Below are positions 27,182 through 36,165 of a stretch of DNA of 38,812 bases, one piece after another. Under the pieces are notes generated by a model. It had not been told where the DNA came from, did no database searches, and saw only the letters and a list, made by a program, of their open reading frames with translations. A program made the translations under genes and the position numbers. Numbering within the stretch: the first letter of the stretch is position 1; each line of letters begins with the position of its first letter. The stretch lies in NCBI GenBank assembly GCA_001464625.1, contig LNFJ01000084.1, positions 1 to 38,812 of the forward strand, in the 5' to 3' direction. This stretch comes from Bacteroidia bacterium Ga0077558. Its GTDB lineage: Bacteria; Bacteroidota; Bacteroidia; Chitinophagales; Chitinophagaceae.

Positions 27182-28882
27182 ATGGACAACTCCACCATTG
27201 CCGATAATTTTTCGCTGCTATCCAAATTAATGGACATACATGGCGAAAATTCTTTCAAATCGAAAACTTACGCTGCAGCCGCATTTAACATCGAAAAGCT
27301 GCCAAATCAGCTAAAAGACACTCCCCGGGAAAAAATATTTTTAATAAAAGGAATCGGAGAAAGTACCGGAAAAAAGGTAGTTGAATTATTAGAAACCGGA
27401 AAATTAGAAGTGTTGAGTGAGTTAATAAATATTACTCCACCCGGCGTAATTGAAATGCTGAACATAAAAGGAATTGGGCCAAAAAAAATAAATACCATCT
27501 GGAAAGAGATGGAAATAGAATCGTTGGGCGAATTATTGTATGCTTGTAACGAAAATCGCTTAACACTTTTTAAAGGCTTCGGAGAAAAAACACAAACTAA
27601 CGTACAAGAAGCGATTGAATTCTATTTTCTTAACCAGGGAAACTTTTTATATGCCCAGCTAGAAGAAATATATCCTCAGGTTGAAAATTATTTACGCAAA
27701 TTATTTACGCCTGATAAAGTAAGAGCAACAGGTGCATACCGCCGACAGGAATTAACGATTGAAGAACTAGAATTCGTTGTTGCAGAAACAAATGATGCCA
27801 TTAAACCTAAATTTCAAACGGCACAACCACCTGAATTACTGGAAGAAAACCTGCCTGCCGGACAGGCAGGTGATGGCGACTTATTATATAAATTGAAGAA
27901 CGGTCTAAAGCTACGATTACACACCGGAATAGAGAATATTACCAAAAGGCAATTCCAAACCACCGGCAGTCCTGCATTTATTGAAGCTTTTGAGAAAGCT
28001 TTTCCCTCCATATCATATTCAGTAGGTGAAAATGACGAAACTGTCTTTGACGAAGCCAACATTCCCTATATCCTCCCCTGCCTCCGGGAAACGACTGGCA
28101 TCATTGAAAAAGCAAAAAATAACAATCTACCAGAATTGATACAAACTGGGGACATCCGTTCTATCATTCACAGCCATAGCAAGTGGAGTGACGGAGCCAA
28201 TACCCTGGAAGAAATGGCGGAGGAGTGTATAAAACGGGGATTGGAGTATTTAGTTATATCCGATCACTCTCAAACTGCATTCTATGCAAATGGGTTGAAA
28301 GTGGATCGGATAATAGCACAACAGCAACAAATTGATCAACTGAACAAGCAATTGGCTCCATTTAAAATTTTCAAAAGTATCGAAAGCGATATTTTGAACG
28401 ATGGCAGCCTGGATTATCCGGAAGAGATTCTAAAAACATTCGACCTTGTTATTGCATCAATTCATAGCAACCTGAAGATGAATGAAGAAAAAGCAATGAA
28501 ACGATTGCTGACTGCTATTGAAAATCCATACACAACAATTCTAGGTCACCTAACGGGTCGTTTATTATTAAGTCGAAATGGTTACCCGGTTGATCATAAA
28601 AGAATAATTGAAGCCTGTGCCGCCAACCATGTAGTAATCGAATTAAATGCTCACCCACGCCGGTTGGATATTGATTGGAAATGGATTGAATATGCTATTG
28701 AAAAAGGTGTTTTACTTTCTATTGACCCTGATGCACATGCCTTAGATGGATATGACGATGTTAAGTATGGAGTGCTGGCTGCGCAGAAAGGTGGAATGAC
28801 AAAGAAGAATAATTTGAGTAGCTATTCGCTGAAAGAGTTTGAAGAATTTTTAACCGACACCAGGAAGAAAAAAGGAATCTAA
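27182..28882 (+). CDS. PolX-like protein with PHP nuclease domain and degenerate polymerase site
   Basis: A 566-residue protein with the PolX layout. The N-terminal 8-kDa-like and helix-hairpin-helix region is at about 1-150 (LIKGIGESTGKKV, LNIKGIGPKKINTIW). A polymerase-beta-like palm follows at about 150-300. The C-terminal PHP phosphoesterase is at about 325-560 (HSHSKWSDG, SDHSQTAFYANGL, SIESDIL, ASIHSN, GHLTGR, DPDAH). The PHP metal ligands look complete, so a 3'-5' exonuclease or AP-site role is plausible. In the palm, the expected GDxD motif reads EELEF and the third Asp position reads KLRL, so polymerase activity is probably lost. A 21-bp palindromic insert at 27850-27870 adds seven residues (LPAGQAG). 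The GNAT gene follows after 6 bp. Confidence 0.9.
   Translation: MDNSTIADNFSLLSKLMDIHGENSFKSKTYAAAAFNIEKLPNQLKDTPREKIFLIKGIGESTGKKVVELLETGKLEVLSELINITPPGVIEMLNIKGIGPKKINTIWKEMEIESLGELLYACNENRLTLFKGFGEKTQTNVQEAIEFYFLNQGNFLYAQLEEIYPQVENYLRKLFTPDKVRATGAYRRQELTIEELEFVVAETNDAIKPKFQTAQPPELLEENLPAGQAGDGDLLYKLKNGLKLRLHTGIENITKRQFQTTGSPAFIEAFEKAFPSISYSVGENDETVFDEANIPYILPCLRETTGIIEKAKNNNLPELIQTGDIRSIIHSHSKWSDGANTLEEMAEECIKRGLEYLVISDHSQTAFYANGLKVDRIIAQQQQIDQLNKQLAPFKIFKSIESDILNDGSLDYPEEILKTFDLVIASIHSNLKMNEEKAMKRLLTAIENPYTTILGHLTGRLLLSRNGYPVDHKRIIEACAANHVVIELNAHPRRLDIDWKWIEYAIEKGVLLSIDPDAHALDGYDDVKYGVLAAQKGGMTKKNNLSSYSLKEFEEFLTDTRKKKGI
27850..27870. repeat. Palindromic mini-element inside the polX-like gene
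   Basis: Arms CCTGCCTG and CAGGCAGG flank a 5-nt centre (CCGGA). The 21 bp keep the reading frame and encode LPAGQAG. A near-identical 20-bp palindrome interrupts the tRNA-Leu fragment at 36439-36458. The element is much richer in G+C than its surroundings. Confidence 0.8.
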
Positions 28883-28888
28883 TAGTTT

Positions 28889-29434
28889 ATGAACAACCTC
28901 AATCTATCAGTAAGAGAAATACAAGAACCGGATATTGAATTAATCATTCAATATTGGCTCAAAGCTGATGACCATTATTTACTTGGTATGGGGGTGGCCA
29001 CTGGTAAAATGCCCGGTAAAGAAGACATGAGGAAAGTATTTTCTGAACAATTGAAGCAACCATATGAAGACAAGAAATCATACTGCATTATTTGGCTGGT
29101 AGATGAGAAGCCAATTGGGCATTCAAATATCAATAAAATAAAATTTGGCGAAGAGGCATTTATGCACCTTCATATTTGGCCCACAGATATAAGGCAAAAA
29201 GGTGCAGGGACAGAATTGGTAAAACTAACCTTACCATTCTTTTTTAAAAATATGAAGCTTAAAAAAATATACTGTGAACCTTATGCATTGAACCCTGCTC
29301 CTAATAAAACATTGGAAAAAGTTGGGTTTGAATTTATAAAAGAATACAGAACAATTCCCGGAGTTATTAATTTTGAGCAGCAGGTAAACCTTTGGGAATT
29401 AACATTTGAAAGATTTAGCAAGGAAATTCCTTGA
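28889..29434 (+). CDS. GNAT-family acetyltransferase
   Basis: A 181-residue N-acetyltransferase. The acetyl-CoA-binding region is visible around residues 100-125 (HLHIWPTDIRQKGAGTELVKLTLPFFF, a variant of the R/Q-x-x-G-x-G/A loop). It is followed by the beta-strand and helix YCEPYALNPAPNKTLEKVGFEFIKEY, a pattern also seen in ribosomal-protein and aminoglycoside acetyltransferase relatives. The acceptor is unknown and no resistance role is claimed. It lies 6 bp after the polX-like gene and is probably cotranscribed; it converges on the NtrY-like kinase gene. Confidence 0.9.
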   Translation: MNNLNLSVREIQEPDIELIIQYWLKADDHYLLGMGVATGKMPGKEDMRKVFSEQLKQPYEDKKSYCIIWLVDEKPIGHSNINKIKFGEEAFMHLHIWPTDIRQKGAGTELVKLTLPFFFKNMKLKKIYCEPYALNPAPNKTLEKVGFEFIKEYRTIPGVINFEQQVNLWELTFERFSKEIP

Positions 29435-29452
29435 AGAAATTTTCAATACACT

Positions 29453-32400
29453 TTATAGAACAGGCAACTCTACATGAAAAATTGTTCCTTTACCTTGTGC
29501 CGTTTCAAACCATATATTTCCTTTTGCCTGCTCCACTATTCCTTTACACATAGCTAATCCCAAACCAGTGCCGGAAGACTTGGTCGTAAAATTGGGAACA
29601 AAGATTCTTTCCTGCATTTCAGCAGGAATACCCTCGCCATTGTCTTTAATACTAATGTGAACGGTATTCCCATCACGACGTTCAGCAATTTCAATACTAC
29701 ACACTTCATCTTCCTTAGTAGCTTCTACAGCATTTGCAAATAGGTTGGTAAACAACCGGTTCATTTGTGTCTTATCAGCCTGCACCATCAGTCTATCATT
29801 AACTGGCCACCAGGTTATCCGCACATTTTCGTTGCGACTGAATAGATCTTTTAATGAACTAATTACATCGTGCAAATCAAACTCTTCAACTTTTGCTGTA
29901 CCAATGTTGGCAAATTGGGAGAAGTCTGCGGCAATTTTAGAGAGATGGTCAATTTGCTCAACCAACGTATTGGCAACACTGCTTGACAGCTCCTTAACAT
30001 TGGGCTGATTATTATTAATGGCATTTTGCAAATACTGCATGCTCAGTTTCATCGGCGTCAGTGGGTTTTTAATTTCATGCGCCACTTGTCTAGCCATTTC
30101 CCGCCAGGCCCCTTCCCTTTCGCTTTTGGCTAATGCTGTTGCACTATCACCCAATTTCGCCACCATCTTATTATACTCCTTTACCAGTTCGCCAATTTCA
30201 TCATCCCTGTTCCACTCAATTTCATCATTATGTTTACCAAGGTTTACTTCCTTCATCTTGTCGCTGATAAGTGAGAATGACCGGGTGATCCGATTAGTAA
30301 TGAACAAAGCAATTAAGCCGGCAATCAAAAAAATAAAAGCATTAAGATTGATAATAGTGACGAGAAAATTAGATATCTCTTGACGCAACTCTGGTTTTGA
30401 TGTGAAGTAGGGAATATTAATATATGCGTACACTTTGCCTTCCTCATCTCGTACGGGTGAATACATACTCAGGAATTCAAAATTACCAATCGTTTCATCC
30501 TGGGAATACTGCACCAGCCTCATCCTGTCTAACCGGTAAAAGGCTGCCGGATCCATTTTCTTACTCAATACTCCATGACTGTAAACATTGGCTTCTGATG
30601 AAACCTGCAGATCTCCCTGGAGGCTATACACATTTACATCCACCCCATGTATATCTGATATTTCATCCACCAATAATTGTAAATCATAATTAGAAACAGA
30701 ATCATAGATTTTTACTACATCATCAAAGGTGCTGTGGTCTGATAACTTTTTCTCCATTTCATTCACCATGATCTTCATGGTACGGCTCAACTTGTCATTA
30801 TTACTTCGTTCATACCTCCCAATGAAAAAAGAAATGGTGGCTACACCTATTACAAGAAATGAAAAAACACTGATGAAGATAATGGTAGTGTGTACCTGCG
30901 AACGGATATTCAATTGCATCAATTTTCGAAATCCTTTCCAATTATAACCTGTTTTAAATAATAATGAAAGCAATTGCACAAAAGCAACCAGGAAAAGAAA
31001 AGAACAAAAAATATACGAGAACAACGTAATCGTTTCAATAGTAGTTTCTCTTTTGCGGGCTATTACCACTACTTTATCATTGCTGGCCCGGTACCAAAGC
31101 TCAGTATAATCACCATTTTCTTTTGTTTTAAATTCTTCTGCAGGTATTTCATTTCCGTTAAGCCAGGTAGCAAACGGATAATTACCCGGTGGAGAGACCA
31201 GCCTGTTCCTGATATAAACAGCATTAGAATAGATGGGTGAGTTCTCTAAATCAGTTTTTCTATTCTGTCGGAATAGCTCAGGAAATAATGCATCCCGACT
31301 AAAATTTTTCAGGTTTGAAACAATAAAAAATGAGCCGAGCTTGCTATTGGCTGTATCTACTACATCCCTGCGGATGATATAATTAAACTTATCAAAGGAT
31401 GTTTCATAATAATACAGTCCTTCCATTTCAGTTGGCTTTGACTGTACCGTAAAGATCACATTCAATGCCTCAAAAGAAGTAGGATCTTCATTGAAAAGCG
31501 GCCTGTCGCTTTCATCGTACACATATAACCGGGTATCATACTTATTCAGATACCCGCTATAGTTTCCAGTAATTATACTATCCCTTAATTGAACACTTCG
31601 TTCTTCATCTTTGAATCGATAAAAATTTTCGCTTAGAAAATCATTGTCCAAATACTTAATAGCAATACTCATTAACCGTTCGCTGGAAGGATCGGTTTGT
31701 ATAGCTAATTTATCTGCAAGCCGCTTTCTTTTCTCCCATTCCACTTTTCCATTTTCAGACAGCATAATGGCGGCTATAGAAACAGAAAAAACAAATATCC
31801 AGGAAAGCGTTCCTGCAATATTGATACGAACATGATTAATGACCAGCGAACGCCGATTGACAAACCAGGTATAAACTAATAACCACAATAATACCGGCAA
31901 ATAGAATAACACTTCCGAATTACCAGATCGGATCGTTAAATAGATCAACCCAGCAAACCCAATAGCAAAATAAATAAGAAAGCTTCTGCCCTTGAATAAG
32001 GGAAATATAAACCGGAAAAGTAATTGCGATAAATAGTAATATGAAAGCGATAAACAAGCTAATGCAGCAAAGCCTGCAACTGTATAAAAATTAAGGCTAA
32101 AAAAATCAGTCACATCAAACGAAATGGTCGAATCTGAAACAAGGCTACGGATAACTGTTGCCAATACAAAAGTAGAAAATAATAACAAACACAACGAGAA
32201 TATACCTGCTACCCATTTGTAACGTACTGAAAAACTTTCAGCTGGATTTTCAAATTCCCTCAACTTTGACCATGCAAACAGTACGACCCAGCACAAGAAA
32301 AGTGAATTGATCAATAGATCACCCAGCGAACGTTGTATAGGATTTGAACCATAAATGCTCGGGTCAAAAAGTTCAAATTGCCGTAAGTTCAATAACGATG

Positions 32401-33208
32401 GATAATAATAAGTTATAAGACGAACACCAAGTAGTAGCAATACCAACGTACCAATTCCTGTCCATGGACCATGCTTCCTTGCTATCGAATCAGCCAGAAG
32501 GTGCAGGAAAAGAAATAGAAAAATTAATGCCCCAAAACGTAGAAATATTGTTTGCTTATCATTATATGGAACAGCAGCAGCCGTTTTCTTTTCGAGATAG
32601 AATAAAGTAGTACCTGATGCAGATTTTACAGGAAACTCCGTTACTTTTTTACTTATCAGCACTCTTTTATCAGCCGTGCTGCTGTAAGCAAATTTTTTTG
32701 GTAAGTAGTCAGTTTCAATAAAAAATTCAGACCGAACGGGTATTAAAGCACAAGAAATCACCTTGCTATTTGAATTTATATCTGGCAAAGTTTTTCTGAT
32801 ACAATAATACCAGCCATTTGATAAATGAAGAAAGTAGTCACCGTCTGCAGAAGCAAGCAAATCTGGTGTTGGTACATTCAATTGGTCGCTCCAAAACTTC
32901 ATTTCTGTTTGCCCAAACTCATTCTGGCTGTAAAGGAAAAAACCATATTGCATTGCAGCAAGGCCTTCAAAATCCTGCAGCGATTCATTACTTTTAAATA
33001 ACTTATTTACCAATACAGTATCACTGGTCAGCTTTGCAAAATCTTGTTCTTGTTGATGCAAATATTTTTCAGCCAACCGCACCTCTTGTGCTACAGATGA
33101 GCGGTTGCTATACAGTTTGTTGAAGAAAAATGAAAATGCAAACAGCACCGCTGAGAAAAACAGCAAGCTATACTTATTAAAAAAAATATTTTTTTTGAGT
33201 GGCTTCAC
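29453..33208 (-). CDS. NtrY-like multi-pass sensor histidine kinase
   Basis: A 1251-residue membrane kinase. One N-terminal helix and a large extracytoplasmic domain (about 33-215) lead to a block of about eight helices (about 218-480). A second outer domain, two further helices (about 720-790), a third sensor domain and a last helix (about 935-960) follow. The cytoplasmic part has a HAMP domain (NRITRSFSLISDKMKEVNLG), HisKA AHEIKNPLTPMKLS with His about 1044, and HATPase_c (NLFANAVEAT, DNGEGIP, GTGLGLAMCKGIVEQ). The AHEIKNPLTP form is typical of NtrY. The start is GTG, with AGGATC just before it and overlapping the mazG stop region. It is the third gene of an operon with DUF3667 and mazG. 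No regulator gene is adjacent. Confidence 0.93.
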   Translation of the reverse strand: MKPLKKNIFFNKYSLLFFSAVLFAFSFFFNKLYSNRSSVAQEVRLAEKYLHQQEQDFAKLTSDTVLVNKLFKSNESLQDFEGLAAMQYGFFLYSQNEFGQTEMKFWSDQLNVPTPDLLASADGDYFLHLSNGWYYCIRKTLPDINSNSKVISCALIPVRSEFFIETDYLPKKFAYSSTADKRVLISKKVTEFPVKSASGTTLFYLEKKTAAAVPYNDKQTIFLRFGALIFLFLFLHLLADSIARKHGPWTGIGTLVLLLLGVRLITYYYPSLLNLRQFELFDPSIYGSNPIQRSLGDLLINSLFLCWVVLFAWSKLREFENPAESFSVRYKWVAGIFSLCLLLFSTFVLATVIRSLVSDSTISFDVTDFFSLNFYTVAGFAALACLSLSYYYLSQLLFRFIFPLFKGRSFLIYFAIGFAGLIYLTIRSGNSEVLFYLPVLLWLLVYTWFVNRRSLVINHVRINIAGTLSWIFVFSVSIAAIMLSENGKVEWEKRKRLADKLAIQTDPSSERLMSIAIKYLDNDFLSENFYRFKDEERSVQLRDSIITGNYSGYLNKYDTRLYVYDESDRPLFNEDPTSFEALNVIFTVQSKPTEMEGLYYYETSFDKFNYIIRRDVVDTANSKLGSFFIVSNLKNFSRDALFPELFRQNRKTDLENSPIYSNAVYIRNRLVSPPGNYPFATWLNGNEIPAEEFKTKENGDYTELWYRASNDKVVVIARKRETTIETITLFSYIFCSFLFLVAFVQLLSLLFKTGYNWKGFRKLMQLNIRSQVHTTIIFISVFSFLVIGVATISFFIGRYERSNNDKLSRTMKIMVNEMEKKLSDHSTFDDVVKIYDSVSNYDLQLLVDEISDIHGVDVNVYSLQGDLQVSSEANVYSHGVLSKKMDPAAFYRLDRMRLVQYSQDETIGNFEFLSMYSPVRDEEGKVYAYINIPYFTSKPELRQEISNFLVTIINLNAFIFLIAGLIALFITNRITRSFSLISDKMKEVNLGKHNDEIEWNRDDEIGELVKEYNKMVAKLGDSATALAKSEREGAWREMARQVAHEIKNPLTPMKLSMQYLQNAINNNQPNVKELSSSVANTLVEQIDHLSKIAADFSQFANIGTAKVEEFDLHDVISSLKDLFSRNENVRITWWPVNDRLMVQADKTQMNRLFTNLFANAVEATKEDEVCSIEIAERRDGNTVHISIKDNGEGIPAEMQERIFVPNFTTKSSGTGLGLAMCKGIVEQAKGNIWFETAQGKGTIFHVELPVL

Positions 33209-33213
33209 TGATC

Positions 33214-33987
33214 CTATTGCCGTTGTTGTTTGATGGTGTTCCAGATGGCATCCATTTCCTGCAAGCTCATATCCTGTAAAGCTTTTCCGTTTTGTAAGGC
33301 TAATTGTTCCATCTGTGTAAACCGGTGGATGAATTTTTTATTGGTTCGTTCCAGGGCATTTTCGGCATCCACTTGCAAAAACCGTGCATAATTAATTAAA
33401 GAAAAGACAACATCGCCAAACTCTTCCTCTGTTTTTACCTGGCTACCTTCTACGATAGCTGCTTTTAGCTCTAAAATCTCCTCTTCTACTTTTTCCCAAA
33501 CCTGCTCTTTATTATCCCATTCAAAGCCTACCTGTTTCGCTTTTTCCTGCAATCGCATTGCTTTTACAGTGGCAGGGAGTGATTTGGGCACACCTTCAAT
33601 CACCGATTTTTTCCCCTCCTTCAATTTCAGTTTCTCCCAATTGCGTTTTACATCATCTGCACCATTTACCATTACATCGCTATAGATATGCGGATGGCGA
33701 TTGATCAGCTTCTCACAAATTCCATTTATCACTTCGTCGAGCTCAAATTGCTTTTGCTCACTTCCAATTTTTGCATAAAAAACAATATGTAATAACATAT
33801 CGCCCAATTCTTCTTTTATGCATTTCCAGTCTTCCTCTGTAATAGCATCGGCCAGTTCATAGGTTTCTTCAATCGTCATTTGCCGGAGCGTCTGAATTGT
33901 TTGCTTTTTATCCCACGGACATTTTTCCCGCAGATCATTCATTATTTCAACTAATCGCAAAAAAGCATCGCCGGGTTTTGAATCCAT
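33214..33987 (-). CDS. mazG: Nucleoside triphosphate pyrophosphohydrolase MazG
   Basis: A 257-residue protein with two MazG domains. The first shows LREKCPWDKKQTIQTLRQMTIEETYELADAI and EELGDMLLHIVFYAKI, whose acidic residues bind Mg2+; the second shows KVEEEILELKAAI and EEFGDVVFSLINYARF. It hydrolyses (d)NTPs to NMP and pyrophosphate, removing unusual nucleotides or adjusting nucleotide and alarmone levels. Length is typical of E. coli-type MazG. It lies 10 bp after the DUF3667 gene and 5 bp before the NtrY-like kinase gene, in one operon. Confidence 0.96.
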   Translation of the reverse strand: MDSKPGDAFLRLVEIMNDLREKCPWDKKQTIQTLRQMTIEETYELADAITEEDWKCIKEELGDMLLHIVFYAKIGSEQKQFELDEVINGICEKLINRHPHIYSDVMVNGADDVKRNWEKLKLKEGKKSVIEGVPKSLPATVKAMRLQEKAKQVGFEWDNKEQVWEKVEEEILELKAAIVEGSQVKTEEEFGDVVFSLINYARFLQVDAENALERTNKKFIHRFTQMEQLALQNGKALQDMSLQEMDAIWNTIKQQRQ

Positions 33988-33997
33988 ATTTTATAAA

Positions 33998-35083
33998 TTA
34001 AAAAGTGAAAGCTGAAAAGAAAACAAAGAAAAGAAACAACACCGTCATCATCACTAATGATAAAATAAAAACCAGCAAGAATTTGAAAAATGTTTTAGCT
34101 CTGCCTTGCTTGTAAAAATTACGCATTGCTTTATAGAGATAAAAAAACAATGTCAGAAAAAGCAATAATACCAGCCACTGCAGCACACCCGTTTGAACAG
34201 CATTTTCTAATTCTGCAATAGCAAATACTACTAACAGCAATAAAAAACTAAATACATATAAATGAATGGTGAAGACTCCATGATCCGCAAAATAAAACTG
34301 TTTACGTCTCCGTATATAAACAAACCGTAAAATAAGTGCAAACAGCGGTAAAGAAACAAACAACATATAAGGTAACTTATGCAGGATATTATTACCTAAT
34401 TTCTTCCAGGCTTCTTCAGGGTTATGCCGATATTTATTATTAACCTCAATTTGCTTTTTGGTAAGCCTCCGCATAAACCAACCATCTCTTTCCGATGCAG
34501 GCAATAATGCTTCAAGAGAATCATACTCTTGCATTGTTTTATAATTAACAGAGCCAAACTGTATAACCCCTCCCTCCTCTTCAATTGCTTTATACATGTC
34601 TTTCTGTGTAAATGGATTGCCCGTGTCTTTTGCAACTCTCAGTGCCTCCTTTAACATAACATTTCCTGTATCCTTCGTAAGTTTCTCTTGCAACTTATTA
34701 ATGTAAACTATCCTCTCTTTAGCTGATATTGATTGATTTGGAGGAGTGACTTTTAAGTTTCCTTTAGGAGTAAAAAAACTAAAAAAAAGCAAGAAAAAAA
34801 TAGCCGAGGTAAAAACATACATCTTAATAGGATGCAGATACCTGGCCCTGCGGCCCGCCATATATTCTTTTGATAAAAAGCCAGGTTTTAAAATCAGATG
34901 ATGGATAGTGTGAAAAAAATTACTATCAAAATGGGTAATATCATAAAAGAAATGGGTGACCATGTGCCAGAATGTTTCTTTGGGCACTACGTTTTCCTGG
35001 CCACAATTATGGCAAAAATTTCCTTGCACCATAGTGCCGCAGTTCAGGCAATCTTTCTCTTTTCGGTGGGGAATGTGAGACAC
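33998..35083 (-). CDS. DUF3667 zinc-ribbon membrane protein
   Basis: A 361-residue protein. An N-terminal zinc ribbon has Cys at 12, 15, 24 and 27 (CxxC pairs), followed by the DUF3667 signature (HFDSNFFHTIHHLILKPGFLSKEYMAGRRARYLHPIKMYVF). Membrane helices lie at about 88-105, 240-257, 272-290, 300-318 and 335-360. Function of the family is unknown. The start is GTG at 35081-35083. A possible -7 box (TATTTTTTG on the minus strand, 35109-35117) would give a leader of about 20 nt. It is the first gene of the operon with mazG and the large kinase. Confidence 0.9.
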   Translation of the reverse strand: MSHIPHRKEKDCLNCGTMVQGNFCHNCGQENVVPKETFWHMVTHFFYDITHFDSNFFHTIHHLILKPGFLSKEYMAGRRARYLHPIKMYVFTSAIFFLLFFSFFTPKGNLKVTPPNQSISAKERIVYINKLQEKLTKDTGNVMLKEALRVAKDTGNPFTQKDMYKAIEEEGGVIQFGSVNYKTMQEYDSLEALLPASERDGWFMRRLTKKQIEVNNKYRHNPEEAWKKLGNNILHKLPYMLFVSLPLFALILRFVYIRRRKQFYFADHGVFTIHLYVFSFLLLLVVFAIAELENAVQTGVLQWLVLLLFLTLFFYLYKAMRNFYKQGRAKTFFKFLLVFILSLVMMTVLFLFFVFFSAFTF

Positions 35084-35154
35084 AATAAAATTTTCTTAAA
35101 AATAAGTACAAAAAATACAAGCTGTCAATCTTTTTCGTTACTGAACAATTAAAC

Positions 35155-35162
35155 TACTTTTG
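35155..35162 (+). promoter_or_regulatory. -7 element of the secreted YD-like protein gene
   Basis: TACTTTTG matches TAnnTTTG exactly; a T-rich stretch lies at the -33 position (35131-35135). It places transcription start near 35168, downstream of the TTG at 35165, and so supports the ATG at 35186 as the real start codon. Confidence 0.6.
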
Positions 35163-35185
35163 ACTTGAAAAACAATATATCCAGC

Positions 35186-36034
35186 ATGAAAAGCATCCTT
35201 CTCTTATTTACTATTCTCACTTATTCTACCCTGCAGGCGCAATATTATTACAACGACATCATCGGTACCCAGGAAACAAACCGGCAGATGAAAACGTACC
35301 AGGCCAATAAAGTAAGGACCGTTTCTGCAACAGGCTTTGATAAGCAAGGAGCAAAATCAAATGATTTTTCTGAATTTCATGAAGTAAAAGAAAATGGTAC
35401 AGCTTTAAAATCATCCTCTTTTGCAGGTCTTAATAAAACAGTAGTATATAGCCGCTTCGACAACCAGGCAAGAGTTATCAGTACTATAGATTCTTCTTCT
35501 GCTGTACAAAGCACTACCAATTATGAATATGATGGTGCTGGGCGTATTTCTACAATAAAAAATACAGTGACAGACCCGGCAAACGATTTTAATCAAACCG
35601 AAACACATCAATGGTTTTATAATAGTGCAGGTAAACCAGAAAAAATGTGGCGAATAATAAGCACCGGAGGTACTAACCCTGATAGTCTTGAAATAAGATT
35701 TGTAACAGATGAGAATGGTAATCCTGGCGAAGAAAGAACTTTTCGCAAAGGAAAAGAAACCGGTTATTTATATTACTATTATGATGATAAAAATAGATTA
35801 ACGGATATTGTACGTTTCAATTCGAAATTAAAAAAGTTGTTACCCGATGTAATGTTTGAATATGATGACAACGACCGGGTGATTCAAAAAATTACTCCAA
35901 CTTCAAGTATAAGTCTTGGTTATCTTATCTGGCGATATGTTTTTGATGCCAAAGGATTAAAAAGTAAAGAAGCCCTTTTTAATGATGATAAGCAAATGAC
36001 GGGTAAGATTGAATACAGTTATGCTTTTAATTAA
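35186..36034 (+). CDS. Secreted protein with YD-like repeats, function unknown
   Basis: A 282-residue protein with a signal peptide (MKSILLLFTILTYSTLQAQ). The mature part has several YD-type repeats as in Rhs and wall-associated proteins: NYEYDGAGRISTIKN, WFYNSAGKPEKMW, YYYDDKNRLTDIVRF, FEYDDNDRVIQKI, YVFDAKGLKSKEA. These probably form a small beta-structure outside the cytoplasm. There is no toxin or polymorphic C-terminus, and it is far too short to be an Rhs toxin. The frame extends to a TTG at 35165, but the -7 box position and the signal peptide favour this ATG. It ends before a strong terminator shared with tRNA-Leu. Confidence 0.85.
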   Translation: MKSILLLFTILTYSTLQAQYYYNDIIGTQETNRQMKTYQANKVRTVSATGFDKQGAKSNDFSEFHEVKENGTALKSSSFAGLNKTVVYSRFDNQARVISTIDSSSAVQSTTNYEYDGAGRISTIKNTVTDPANDFNQTETHQWFYNSAGKPEKMWRIISTGGTNPDSLEIRFVTDENGNPGEERTFRKGKETGYLYYYYDDKNRLTDIVRFNSKLKKLLPDVMFEYDDNDRVIQKITPTSSISLGYLIWRYVFDAKGLKSKEALFNDDKQMTGKIEYSYAFN

Positions 36035-36041
36035 TCGTAAT

Positions 36042-36073
36042 AAAAAAAGGTTAGAAAATTCTAACCTTTTTTT
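36042..36073. terminator. Bidirectional terminator between the secreted protein gene and tRNA-Leu
   Basis: Perfect 13-bp arms (36042-36054 and 36061-36073, core AAGGTTAG) with loop AAAATT. It has an A-run on the left and a T-run on the right, so it works on either strand. Confidence 0.92.
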
Positions 36074-36074
36074 G

Positions 36075-36158
36075 TGCCCAAGACTGGATTCGAACCAGCA
36101 CGCCGTTTCCAGCGCCACCACCTCAAGGTGGTGCGTCTACCAATTTCGCCACCTGGGC
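36075..36158 (-). tRNA. tRNA-Leu (anticodon GAG)
   Basis: An 84-nt class II tRNA on the minus strand. The acceptor stem GCCCAGG pairs with CTTGGGC (one G-U). The anticodon stem CCACC/GGTGG encloses loop TTGAGGT, giving anticodon GAG, which reads CUC and CUU. It has a long variable arm (GCTGGAAACGGC) and a T arm with GGTTCGAATCC. CCA is not encoded. A frameshifted GIY-YIG gene ends 7 bp before its 5' end, and its first 29 nt are duplicated 315 bp upstream. Confidence 0.97.
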
Positions 36159-36165
36159 ATTGCTA

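Noticed and set aside
35165-36034. Rhs toxin or contact-dependent inhibition protein
   Set aside because: It has a few YD-like repeats but is under 300 residues, has no RHS core-closing motif and no toxin C-terminus, and no immunity gene follows.
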